Shown here: positions 55,504-63,753 of the stretch, piece by piece
Position numbering within the stretch: the stretch's first letter is position 1
Layout of the letters: each line of letters begins with the position of its first letter
Origin: Janibacter sp. A1S7
Lineage (GTDB): Bacteria; Actinomycetota; Actinomycetes; Actinomycetales; Dermatophilaceae
NCBI RefSeq assembly: GCF_037198315.1
Contig: NZ_CP144913.1
Coordinates: 682,001-746,000, forward strand
Reading direction: 5' to 3'
Length of the DNA stretch: 64,000 nucleotides
Translations under genes and position numbers: made by a program
The notes under the pieces: generated by a model
Seen by the model: only the letters and a program-made list of their open reading frames with translations
The model's database searches: none
What the model was told of the DNA's origin: nothing

Positions 55504-55532
55504 GTGGTTTGCGTCATACGAAGGGACATCAC

Positions 55533-57899
55533 ATGCGAATTGCCGTCGTCGGGGGAGGGCCCGGTGGGCTCTACTTCGCCCTGCTGACCAAGCAGCTGGG
55601 GCCGCACCACGAGATCACCGTCTGGGAACGCAACGCCGCCGATGACACCTTCGGGTTCGGCGTGGTCTTCTCCGACGAGACCCTGGGGGGCATCGAGCAT
55701 GCCGATCCCGCGATCTACCGGGCGATGCAGGCCGAGTTCGCGCTCTGGGACGACATCGACGTGCACTACCGGGGCGAGATGATCACCAGCGGTGGTCACG
55801 GGTTCGCTGCACTGTCCCGCAAGCGGCTGCTGCAGATCATGCAGGCGCGATGTGCCGAGGTGGGTGTCGTCGTCCACTTCGAGACCGCGGCTCCTGACGT
55901 CGACGAGCTCTCCGGGACCCACGACCTCGTGGTGGCCGCGGACGGCCTCAACTCGGCGATCCGGGAGCGCTACGCGGACACCTTCCTCCCGTCCCGGGAG
56001 GTGCGCGACTGCAAGTACATGTGGCTGGCCACGGACAAAGTCTTCGACGCGTTCAAGTTCTACATCCGTGAGACGCCCTACGGGGTCATGCAGATCCACG
56101 GCTACCCCTTCGACGCCTCCGGCAGCACATTCATCATCGAGATGAACTCCCGGGTGTGGGAGCGGGCAGGGTTCACCGATGGTGACCTCGGGCCCGGTGA
56201 GTCCGACGTGGAGTCGATCGAGCGTGTGCGGGAGCTGTTTGCCCAGGAACTGGACGGCCACGACGTCGTGGCCAACAACTCCAAGTGGATCACCTTCACC
56301 ACCATCCGCAACGAGCACTGGCGACACGAGAACGTCGTGCTGCTCGGCGATGCCGCGCACACCGCACACTTCTCCATCGGGTCCGGCACCAAGCTGGCCA
56401 TGGAGGACGCCTTGTCGTTGGCAGCCTGCCTGCACGAGCAGTCCGATCCGGACGCCGCACTCACGGCCTACGAGGCCGAACGCAAGCCAGTGGTGCAGTC
56501 GACCCAGCGGGCGGCGCAGGCGAGCCTGGAGTGGTTCGAGAACCTCGGTCAGTACACCGAGCAGGACCCGCTGCAGTTCGCCTTCAACATCCTCACGCGC
56601 AGCCGCCGGGTCACCTACGACAACCTTCGGGTGCGTGACCCCGAGTTCGTCCAGCGACTCGACGAGTGGTTCGCCGACCACGAGAAGTGGCGCGGCCACG
56701 GCTCCGGCGACGTCCGGCCGCCGATGTTCCAGCCCTTCGTGCTCGGGGGGCCGGGCAAGGGCGAGCTCGAGCTGCAGAACCGGGTCGTCGTCTCACCGAT
56801 GGACATGTACAAGGCCGTCGACGGGATGCCGACGGACTTCCACTTCGCCCACCTGACCGGCAAGGCCCTCGGGAGCCCGGGGCTGGTCATGACCGAGATG
56901 GTCTGCGTGTCCCCGGAGGGGCGCATCACCCCCGGCTGCACCGGTCTGTGGACGGATGACCAGGCCGGGGGGTGGCGCCGGATCACCGACTTCGTCCACG
57001 CGGAGACACAGACGAAGATCGGGCTGCAGATCGGCCACTCGGGCGGCAAGGGGTCGACGAAGCTGATGTGGGAGGGGATCGACGAGCCGCTGGACACCGG
57101 CAACTGGGACGTCGTCGCCGCATCCCCGGTCGCCTACAAGCCGGATCTGAACCAGGTCCCGCGCGAGCTCGACCGAGCGGGCATGGACGAGATCCGCCAG
57201 CAGTTCGTGGATGCCGCCCGGCGCGGGGGCGAGGCCGGTTTCGATCTGTTGGAGGTCCACTGCGCCCACGGCTACCTCCTCTCCGGTTTCCTGTCGCCGT
57301 ACACCAACCGTCGCACCGACGAGTACGGCGGCGACGTGGAGGGCCGGCTGCGGTTCCCGCTGGAGGTGTTCACCGCGATGCGCGAGGTGTGGCCCGCCGA
57401 CCGACCGATGACGGTGCGGATCTCCGCGACGGACTGGGTCGAGGACGGGATCACTCCCGAGGACGTGACCGTGATCGCCCAGGCGTTCTCCGACGCGGGT
57501 GCCGCCGCGATCGACGTCTCCACGGGCCAGGTCACCTCTGCCGAGCGGCCGGCCTTCGGTCGGTCGTACCAGACCCCGTACGCGGATGCGATCCGCAACG
57601 GTCTGGACATCCCGACCATCGCCGTCGGAGTCATCTCCTCCTGGGACGACGTCAACTCGCTGGTGCTGGCCGGGCGCACCGACCTGTGCGCGCTCGGACG
57701 GGCGCACCTCTATGACCCCAACTGGGTCCTGCACGCGGCCGTCGAGCAGGACTACGACGGCCCGGGGGCCAGTTGGCCCGAGCCGTGGCGGGCCGGCCGC
57801 CGCAAGCCGCAGACCGGTCGCTCCGACGGGCCCAAACCTCGACTGGAGCTGGTCAGGAAGGGGAGCTCCTCGACCGCCCACCGCAGGTGGCGTCCGTGA
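55533..57899 (+). CDS. Aryl-CoA flavin monooxygenase - OYE-type reductase fusion (2-aminobenzoyl-CoA monooxygenase/reductase-like)
   Basis: 788 residues. The first ~390 form a class A FAD monooxygenase: VVGGGPGGLYFALL near 4-17, VVAADGLNSAIRERY near 132-146 and VVLLGDAAHTAHFSIGSGTK near 268-287. From about 395 a NADH:flavin oxidoreductase (old yellow enzyme) domain begins: LQNRVVVSPMDMYKAVDGMP, GLQIGHSGGKGSTKLMW, EVHCAHGYLLSGFLSPYTNR and a C-terminal YDPNWVLHAA. This fusion is known from 2-aminobenzoyl-CoA monooxygenase/reductase and from salicylyl-CoA 5-hydroxylases. The neighbouring ligase and RidA favour 2-aminobenzoyl-CoA. The ATG at 55533 has GAAGGGA upstream. Confidence 0.85.
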   Translation: MRIAVVGGGPGGLYFALLTKQLGPHHEITVWERNAADDTFGFGVVFSDETLGGIEHADPAIYRAMQAEFALWDDIDVHYRGEMITSGGHGFAALSRKRLLQIMQARCAEVGVVVHFETAAPDVDELSGTHDLVVAADGLNSAIRERYADTFLPSREVRDCKYMWLATDKVFDAFKFYIRETPYGVMQIHGYPFDASGSTFIIEMNSRVWERAGFTDGDLGPGESDVESIERVRELFAQELDGHDVVANNSKWITFTTIRNEHWRHENVVLLGDAAHTAHFSIGSGTKLAMEDALSLAACLHEQSDPDAALTAYEAERKPVVQSTQRAAQASLEWFENLGQYTEQDPLQFAFNILTRSRRVTYDNLRVRDPEFVQRLDEWFADHEKWRGHGSGDVRPPMFQPFVLGGPGKGELELQNRVVVSPMDMYKAVDGMPTDFHFAHLTGKALGSPGLVMTEMVCVSPEGRITPGCTGLWTDDQAGGWRRITDFVHAETQTKIGLQIGHSGGKGSTKLMWEGIDEPLDTGNWDVVAASPVAYKPDLNQVPRELDRAGMDEIRQQFVDAARRGGEAGFDLLEVHCAHGYLLSGFLSPYTNRRTDEYGGDVEGRLRFPLEVFTAMREVWPADRPMTVRISATDWVEDGITPEDVTVIAQAFSDAGAAAIDVSTGQVTSAERPAFGRSYQTPYADAIRNGLDIPTIAVGVISSWDDVNSLVLAGRTDLCALGRAHLYDPNWVLHAAVEQDYDGPGASWPEPWRAGRRKPQTGRSDGPKPRLELVRKGSSSTAHRRWRP

Positions 57900-57955
57900 T
57901 CGCCCCTCGCGGTGCCGTACGCATCTCACCAACCCCCTTCGAGTGAGGAGACCCC

Positions 57956-59584
57956 GTGCCCACGTCAACGAACCCATCGCCGAGGAGCCTGTCGCCGTCG
58001 GCGCACTCCGACACGTTCTGCCGGGACAACCTGCCCTCCCCCGAGGACTGGCCCGAGATCGTGCTCGGACCCGACACCCAGTATCCGGACCGGTTGAACT
58101 GCGCCACCGTCCTGCTGGACGACGTCATCCGGGAGCGTGGCGGGGAGCGCCCGTGCCTGCTCAGTCCCGCCGGTGAGGAGTGGTCCTACGAGGAACTGCG
58201 CACCACGGCCAACCGGATCGCGCACCTGCTGGTCGAGGACTTCGGCCTCGTGCCCGGCAACCGGGTGCTCCTGCGTGGCCCCAACAACCCGTGGATCGTC
58301 GCCTGCTGGTTCGCCGTGCTCAAGGCGGGCGGCGTCGTGGTCTCCACCATGCCGCTGCTGCGCGAGAGTGAGCTCGCGGCGGTGGACGAGGTCGCCAGGA
58401 TCGATCTGGCGCTGTGCGACCACCGGTTCCTGGACGAACTGGTCGCCGTGGGGATGTCGGCGCCCGTCCTGGCCTACGGGGGGTCGGAGGCCGGGGACCT
58501 TCGCCAGCGGGTGGCGGGCAAGTCGGCCGATCACGATGACGTCGAGACGGCGGCCGACGACGTGGCCCTGCTGGCCTTCACCTCCGGAACCACCGGCCGC
58601 CCGAAGGCCACGATGCACTTCCACCGTGACGTGCTGGCGGTCGCCGACACCTTCTCCCGCCACGTGGTGCAGCCGACCCCGGAGGACCGATTCACCGGGA
58701 CGCCCCCGATCGCCTTCACCTTCGGTCTCGGCGGGGCGGTGATCTTTCCCCTCCGCGTCGGCGCGAGCACCTTGTTGGTGGAGAAGGCGACCCCGGCCGA
58801 GCTGGCGGGCCACATCGATGCCCACGGCGCCACGATCTGCTTCACCGCCCCGACCGCCTATCGCGCGCTGATCGCCGGGGGGCATGCCGGGTCATTGCGC
58901 TCGGTGCGCCGCGCGGTCTCCGCCGGTGAGCACCTCGACGAGGCGACGTGGCGGGCCTTCCACGAGGAGACCGGGATCCGCATCATCGACGGCATCGGAT
59001 CGACCGAGCTGCTGCACGTCTTCGTGGCCGCATCCGACGATGACATCCACCCCGGGTCCACTGGGATCGAGGTGCCGGGATACACCGCCCGGATCCTCGA
59101 CGACGACGGCACGGAGGTGCCGGACGGCACGCCCGGTCGTCTCGCCGTCAAGGGACCGACGGGTTGCCGCTATCTGGCCGACCCCCGCCAGCAGGTCTAC
59201 GCGGAGAACGGCTGGAACATCACCGGCGACACCTACGTCCGCGACGCCGAAGGCTACTTCTGGTACCAGGCGCGCAACGACGACATGATCATCTCCTCCG
59301 GGTACAACATCGCCGGGCCCGAGGTGGAGGAGGCGGTGGTCTCACACCCGGACGTCGCCGACTGTGCCGTCGTCGGCCACGTCGACGCCAGTCGCGGTCA
59401 GCTGGTGACCGCATACGTCGTCGTGCGCGACGGGGTGACGGCAGGTCCCGAGCTGGCGAGCGCCATCCAGGACCACGTCAAGAGTCAGATCGCGCCCTAC
59501 AAGTACCCGCGCCGCGTGGAGTTCCTCGACGAGCTGCCCCGCACGGCCACCGGCAAACTGCAACGGTACAGACTGCGCCGCTAG
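57956..59584 (+). CDS. Benzoate/2-aminobenzoate-CoA ligase family protein
   Basis: 542 residues from a GTG. Motifs: FTSGTTGRPKATMHFHRDVL near 210-229, IDGIGSTELLHVF near 346-358, ITGDTYVRDAEGYFWYQARN near 421-440 and the lysine motif RTATGKLQRYRL near 529-540. The N-terminus FCRDNLPSPEDWPEIVLGPD near 20-39 is characteristic of 2-aminobenzoate-CoA and related ligases, which carry this extension. It differs from the benzoate-CoA ligase at 43199. It is 56 bp after the monooxygenase/reductase gene and would make 2-aminobenzoyl-CoA from anthranilate. Confidence 0.85.
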   Translation: MPTSTNPSPRSLSPSAHSDTFCRDNLPSPEDWPEIVLGPDTQYPDRLNCATVLLDDVIRERGGERPCLLSPAGEEWSYEELRTTANRIAHLLVEDFGLVPGNRVLLRGPNNPWIVACWFAVLKAGGVVVSTMPLLRESELAAVDEVARIDLALCDHRFLDELVAVGMSAPVLAYGGSEAGDLRQRVAGKSADHDDVETAADDVALLAFTSGTTGRPKATMHFHRDVLAVADTFSRHVVQPTPEDRFTGTPPIAFTFGLGGAVIFPLRVGASTLLVEKATPAELAGHIDAHGATICFTAPTAYRALIAGGHAGSLRSVRRAVSAGEHLDEATWRAFHEETGIRIIDGIGSTELLHVFVAASDDDIHPGSTGIEVPGYTARILDDDGTEVPDGTPGRLAVKGPTGCRYLADPRQQVYAENGWNITGDTYVRDAEGYFWYQARNDDMIISSGYNIAGPEVEEAVVSHPDVADCAVVGHVDASRGQLVTAYVVVRDGVTAGPELASAIQDHVKSQIAPYKYPRRVEFLDELPRTATGKLQRYRLRR

Positions 59585-59960
59585 CCCCGACGCGGAGTGA
59601 GAGACGACCCCCTCACCAGCAAGACGTGGACGCTGAGGCCACCTCGAGCCACGGTTCCTGGCCCCTTCGTCGAGCAGGACGAGTTGCAGACCCTCGACCT
59701 CGACCCCGGTCGCTCCGGCGCCGCGTACCCCTCACTCATCCGCAACGAGGCCGAACAGTCGACCTCGGGCGCGATTCGACCATCAAATGGTACGAGTCGG
59801 GTCCGAGATCGATCTAACGCAGTCATTGACGGTCGTTACATAGTCGATATGATATGTGACCTGCCACACGTTGTGCGAGGTCTTCGGACTCTGCGCATCA
59901 TCACCGTTCAGTCGGCCGGGTTGCCCACGGCCGTCCAGCGCTCTCAGAGAGGTAACTCCA
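59585..59960. other. 376-bp intergenic region with hairpin and promoter
   Basis: It contains a hairpin at 59772-59799 (CGATTCGACCAT pairing with ATGGTACGAGTCG with one bulge and one mismatch), which could be the terminator of the ligase operon or an operator. A promoter follows at 59826. The first ~180 bp hold only short open frames without family resemblance. Composition shifts to more A/T-rich sequence from about 59,780 on. Confidence 0.5.
59826..59853 (+). promoter_or_regulatory. Promoter of the ThDP/isatin-hydrolase-like operon
   Basis: TTGACG (59826-59831), a 16-bp spacer and TATGAT (59848-59853) form one of the best sigma-70-type promoters in the window. TTGACGGTCGTT here matches TTGACGGACGTT in the divergent promoter at 55478-55489, and the two 28-bp promoter sequences agree at 19 positions. 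The leader to the TTG start is about 100 nt. Confidence 0.65.
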
Positions 59961-61604
59961 TTGAAGGTGTATGAACGAGTCGCTCAGGTCCTCTGGGAAT
60001 GTGGTGTGACGCAGATTTTCGGTGTCGCCGGGAGCGGCAACTACCACGTCACTCGCTCGTTGATCGAGCGCGGCGCAGGGTATATCTCGGCGCGGCACGA
60101 GGGTGGTTCGATGTCGATGGCGGATGCCTTTTCGCGCATGGCTGATTCAGTCCCGGTCGTATCGGTCCATCAAGGAGGGGGGGTTACCAACGTCATCACC
60201 GGAATGACGGAAGCGGCAAAGAGCGGCACACCCGTCGTCGTGCTCGCCGGCGAGGCGCCGCTTCGGGACCAGTTGTCCAACTTCCGTATACACCAGGACC
60301 GCTTGGTCGAGGCGGTCGGCGCCAAGAGTGTCCGGATCTTCGCCGACACCGCTACGGCCGATGTCCGCCGAGCGGTCAGTACGGCCATGACGCTGCGTGT
60401 GCCGGTCCTGCTGAACTTTCCGGTTGATGTGCAGGTCATGGACAGTCCCGAGACCGATCCGATCGTGGGGCTCGACCCATCGGCTCCGCCCCTGCCGGGG
60501 AAGGCGGGTGTGGAGGCAATCGCGAATCTCTTGCTCGATGCCCGCGCACCCCTGATCCTCGGGGGCAGGGGAGCGCGCCATGCACGCCAGGAGCTGCTGA
60601 CCTTGGCTGAACGGGCGGGGGCGCTGACCGCCACGTCCGCTGTCGCACGGGGCTTGTTCCACGGCGACCCGTACAACCTTGACGTGATGGGCGACTTGGC
60701 CACGCCGCTGAATGCGGAACTGGTGCTGGACTCAGACGTCATCGTCGCGTTCGGGTGCAGCCTCGGCCGGTGGACTACGAGCAATGGAAGCCTCCTGCCA
60801 GAGAAGGCGACACTCGTCCAAGTAGACAGCGACCCCATGCACCTGGAAGTGCAGCGACCCGTGCACCTCGCAGTGGTCGGCGACTCAGCCGAGATCGCGA
60901 AGGCCGTGGCCGAGCACATCCCCGAGATGGAGGAGCTGTCCGGAAAGCGACGCACCGGCACGAACCGGAAGCGGATCGCGCAGGAAGGTCGGTGGCAGGA
61001 CGTGCCGTTCCGGAACGAGAGCACGCAGGACCGCATCGATCCCCGGGCTGCCACCATCGTGCTCGATCGGATGTTGGATGCCGACCGCAACGTGGCAGTG
61101 GACTCGGGCAACTTCCTCGGTTACCCGAGCATGTTTCTCACGATTCCCGACGCGCGTTCGCTGTGCTTTAGTCAAGCCTTCCAGTGCGTGGGGCTCGGGC
61201 TCGCATCGGCGATTGGCCACGCCGTCGCCAGACCGGACCGGCTCACGGTCGCCGCGTGCGGTGACGGGGGGCTACTCATGGGCGCCTCGGAGCTGGAGAC
61301 CGTCGTCCGACTGGGATTGCCAATGGTGGTCCTTGTGTACAACGACTCAGCGTACGGCGCGGAGGTCCATCACTTCGGCCGGACGCCTGAAGATGAGGGC
61401 TTCGTCACCTTCCCGGACGTCGACATGGCCGCCATCGCCCGCGGCCACGGGTTCACCGGCATCACCGTCCGCGCAGAGTCCGACCTCGCCCAGGTCGACG
61501 CCTGGCTCACCGGCGCTCGCGAGACACCCCTCCTTGTGGATCTGAAGGTCACTGATCGTAAGCCGTCCTGGTGGCTGGCCGACGCGTTCAAGGCCGAAAC
61601 CTAA
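59961..61604 (+). CDS. Thiamine-diphosphate-dependent enzyme (acetolactate synthase/decarboxylase superfamily)
   Basis: 547 residues from a TTG with AGAGAGGT upstream. The N-terminal PYR domain has the catalytic-Glu region SARHEGGSMSMADAFSRMAD near 46-65, the middle domain follows (LILGGRGARHARQELL near 195), and the C-terminal ThDP domain has CGDGGLLMGASELETV (GDG) then VLVYNDSAYGAE (Asn), the Mg/ThDP motif, near 434-470. The family covers carboligases and 2-keto-acid decarboxylases. Next to an isatin-hydrolase-like gene it is a candidate to decarboxylate isatinate (2-aminophenylglyoxylate). The benzoylformate-type His pair is not obvious to me, so this stays a hypothesis. Confidence 0.8.
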   Translation: MKVYERVAQVLWECGVTQIFGVAGSGNYHVTRSLIERGAGYISARHEGGSMSMADAFSRMADSVPVVSVHQGGGVTNVITGMTEAAKSGTPVVVLAGEAPLRDQLSNFRIHQDRLVEAVGAKSVRIFADTATADVRRAVSTAMTLRVPVLLNFPVDVQVMDSPETDPIVGLDPSAPPLPGKAGVEAIANLLLDARAPLILGGRGARHARQELLTLAERAGALTATSAVARGLFHGDPYNLDVMGDLATPLNAELVLDSDVIVAFGCSLGRWTTSNGSLLPEKATLVQVDSDPMHLEVQRPVHLAVVGDSAEIAKAVAEHIPEMEELSGKRRTGTNRKRIAQEGRWQDVPFRNESTQDRIDPRAATIVLDRMLDADRNVAVDSGNFLGYPSMFLTIPDARSLCFSQAFQCVGLGLASAIGHAVARPDRLTVAACGDGGLLMGASELETVVRLGLPMVVLVYNDSAYGAEVHHFGRTPEDEGFVTFPDVDMAAIARGHGFTGITVRAESDLAQVDAWLTGARETPLLVDLKVTDRKPSWWLADAFKAET

Positions 61605-61645
61605 GAATCGGGCGGGCACGCCCCACTGAAACGAAGGAGAAGCAA

Positions 61646-62425
61646 TTGCCTACCTTGCTCACCGGACTGCTGTCCGCGATATCGGAGGGTTCCGTCGAGA
61701 TCATCGACATGACCAACGCACTGTCCGCGGACACCCCCACCCTGCGGCTGCCGGACCCGTTCGCCAACCTCATCGACTTCGAGCTGGAGGAAGTCAGCGC
61801 CTACAACACCCCCGGGCCCTTCTGGAAGCACCACAACATCCGCACCGGGGAGCACATCGGCACGCACGTCGACGCGCCGGTGCATTGGATCAGCGGGAAG
61901 GACGGACACGACGTCTCGACGATCCCCGTGCACCGCCTGATCGGGCCAGCAGCAGTGATCGACGTGCGTGCCCGGGTGGACGATGACCCTGATTTCCTCC
62001 TCGACATCGCCGACATCCAGGAGTGGGAGGCCCAGCACGGTCGGCTGCCCGAGAACGGCTGGCTCCTCGTGCGCACCGGCTGGGACAGGTTCTCGAACGA
62101 CAAGGAGGCCTTCCTCAATACGGACGAGTCAGGCTCTCACACCCCAGGCATCACCGCGCAGGCCGCCGAGTGGCTCGCGACTCAACGGCCGATCTCTGGC
62201 TATGGGGTGGACACGGTCGGTATCGACGCCGGCCGAGGTGCAGAACTGGAACCGCCCTTCCCGGCGCACTACCACCTGCTGGGGAACGACAAATACGGCG
62301 TGACCTCGTTGCAGAACCTCGCGCAACTACCCCCCACGGGTGCGATGCTCCTCGTATCACCACTGCCCATCCTGGGCGGCACGGGCAGCCCCGCGCGAGT
62401 GCTCGCCCTCGTCGAGCACGACTAA
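61646..62425 (+). CDS. Cyclase-family hydrolase, isatin-hydrolase-like
   Basis: 259 residues from a TTG with GAAGGAGA at the right distance. The metal motif is HIGTHVDAPVHW near 71-82, the HxGTHxDxPxH signature of the cyclase/kynurenine-formamidase-like family (PF04199). Other family features are IDMTNALSADTPT near 22-34, LLVRTGWDRFSND near 142-154 and VDTVGIDAGRG near 190-200. In isatin hydrolases these ligands bind Mn2+ and open the lactam ring of isatin to isatinate. Kynurenine formamidase or another cyclic amide hydrolase remains possible. It follows the ThDP gene by 41 bp. Confidence 0.82.
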   Translation: MPTLLTGLLSAISEGSVEIIDMTNALSADTPTLRLPDPFANLIDFELEEVSAYNTPGPFWKHHNIRTGEHIGTHVDAPVHWISGKDGHDVSTIPVHRLIGPAAVIDVRARVDDDPDFLLDIADIQEWEAQHGRLPENGWLLVRTGWDRFSNDKEAFLNTDESGSHTPGITAQAAEWLATQRPISGYGVDTVGIDAGRGAELEPPFPAHYHLLGNDKYGVTSLQNLAQLPPTGAMLLVSPLPILGGTGSPARVLALVEHD

Positions 62426-62930
62426 CCGCAGGCATGCCCTGAAAGTCCGATGCACCACCCATGACACACCCAAAGCGAGACTGAGCATTGAGTATCTAGC
62501 CTCACTTCAGCCTGGAGCACACTTCCTGCACCGTTCTGAAATGAATCACTCCGACAGCTACTCTCGGGCAGCGCTCTCGATGGATACGAGTTCGCATTGG
62601 TGGACCCGTGTTCGATTCTTTCTCACGCCGTGGCCCTCGCTCGTTGGTACCTTCGACGAAACCCATGCTGGCGTAGGGCCACGAGCCCTCAATCCGAGGC
62701 TCACCACTCTAGGACCCACAGAGCCGTTGTGCCGCCTCGAAGTGCCAAGGTCCTTCTGAAGATGAGGCAGGTTCGACGATGGCCAAGAGAGATTCTCGAG
62801 ACTCGCTGCGATCTTGCGTTATGCGGATAACGCGGACACAAACGGGATAGCAAGATGTGCTCTGCATCTCTACTCTCGACCCAACTGCCCGAGGCTCCAG
62901 GCTACGCAAAGCAATCGAGAGAGGGACGTT
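62426..62930. other. 505-bp gene-poor region
   Basis: It lies between the isatin-hydrolase-like and SDR genes, with visibly lower GC than the flanks. Short open frames exist in both strands, but none resembles a known family or has a good ribosome site. No inverted terminal repeats or transposase remnants could be recognised. It may be decayed sequence left by an insertion or deletion, or a long leader region for the SDR operon. Confidence 0.5.
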
Positions 62931-63722
62931 ATGAGCAACAGTTTGAACGGCCGCACCGCGATCGTCACGGGCGGCTCGACACTGATCGGGCACGGCGTCG
63001 TCGAGGCCCTCCACCGCGAAGGCGCGAACGTCACCGTCGCCGACATCGATGTCGAGGGCGGACAGCGGATCGTCGACTCGCTCGGTGAACGAGTCGTCTT
63101 CCGGAGGACCGACATCACACATGACGGCGACCTGAGTCGACTTGCTCGAGAGGTGGGCGACGAGCAAGGCGGGATCGACATACTGGTCAACCTCGCCTGT
63201 TCATATCTCGACGACGGTTTCGCAACCTCTCGTTCCGACTGGCTCAGCGCCCTCGACGTGAACCTTGTGAGCAGCGCCATGGCTGTGCAGACCATCCACC
63301 CGTGGCTCGTACGTAGTGAGCATGCTGCGATCGTCAACTTCACCTCGATCTCCTCGAAGGTCGCCCAGACTGGACGCTGGGTCTATCCGGCGAGCAAATC
63401 GGCCATGGTTCAACTCACGCGATCGATGGCCATGGATCTCATCTCAGATGGGATCCGGGTCAACTCCGTCAGCCCCGGTTGGACATGGTCGGCAATTATG
63501 GACGGCCTCTCGCGCGGCGACCGGGCCAAGACAGATGCGGTCGCCGCACCATTCCATCTGACATCGCGGGTGGCCGATCCGATCGAGATCGGCAATGTCG
63601 TCGCCTTCTTGGTTTCCGATGCCGCATCGGTCGTCACCGGAGCCGACTGGGCCGCCGATGGTGGATACTCCGCACTCGGGCCGGAACAAGCGGTACCGGC
63701 AATACCACAGCTCGAAGCCTGA
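62931..63722 (+). CDS. SDR-family oxidoreductase of the indole/isatin-type segment
   Basis: 263 residues, ATG after GAGAGAGGGACGTT. The NAD(P) loop AIVTGGSTLIGHGVVEAL near 9-26, VADIDVEGG near 34-42, the NLACSYLDDG region near 86, Ser in VNFTSISSK near 138 and the YPASKSAMV motif near 152-160 are present. In indole degradation clusters an SDR oxidises a dihydroxyindoline or dioxindole-type intermediate; that role is inferred from neighbours. The next gene starts 31 bp downstream. Codon use is less GC3-rich than in the box genes. Confidence 0.83.
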   Translation: MSNSLNGRTAIVTGGSTLIGHGVVEALHREGANVTVADIDVEGGQRIVDSLGERVVFRRTDITHDGDLSRLAREVGDEQGGIDILVNLACSYLDDGFATSRSDWLSALDVNLVSSAMAVQTIHPWLVRSEHAAIVNFTSISSKVAQTGRWVYPASKSAMVQLTRSMAMDLISDGIRVNSVSPGWTWSAIMDGLSRGDRAKTDAVAAPFHLTSRVADPIEIGNVVAFLVSDAASVVTGADWAADGGYSALGPEQAVPAIPQLEA

Positions 63723-63753
63723 TGACCGCGACCAAGAAGGAGGTGCGCAACCC

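Noticed and set aside
55533-57899. Salicylyl-CoA 5-hydroxylase as first choice for the fusion protein
   Set aside because: The fold allows it, but no gentisate 1,2-dioxygenase or other gentisate-pathway gene is near, while a RidA deaminase and 2-aminobenzoate-type ligase are.
62340-62830. Short open frames in the 505-bp gap (62340-62759 and 62597-62830)
   Set aside because: No ribosome sites, no family resemblance, and the first overlaps the end of the hydrolase gene in another frame.
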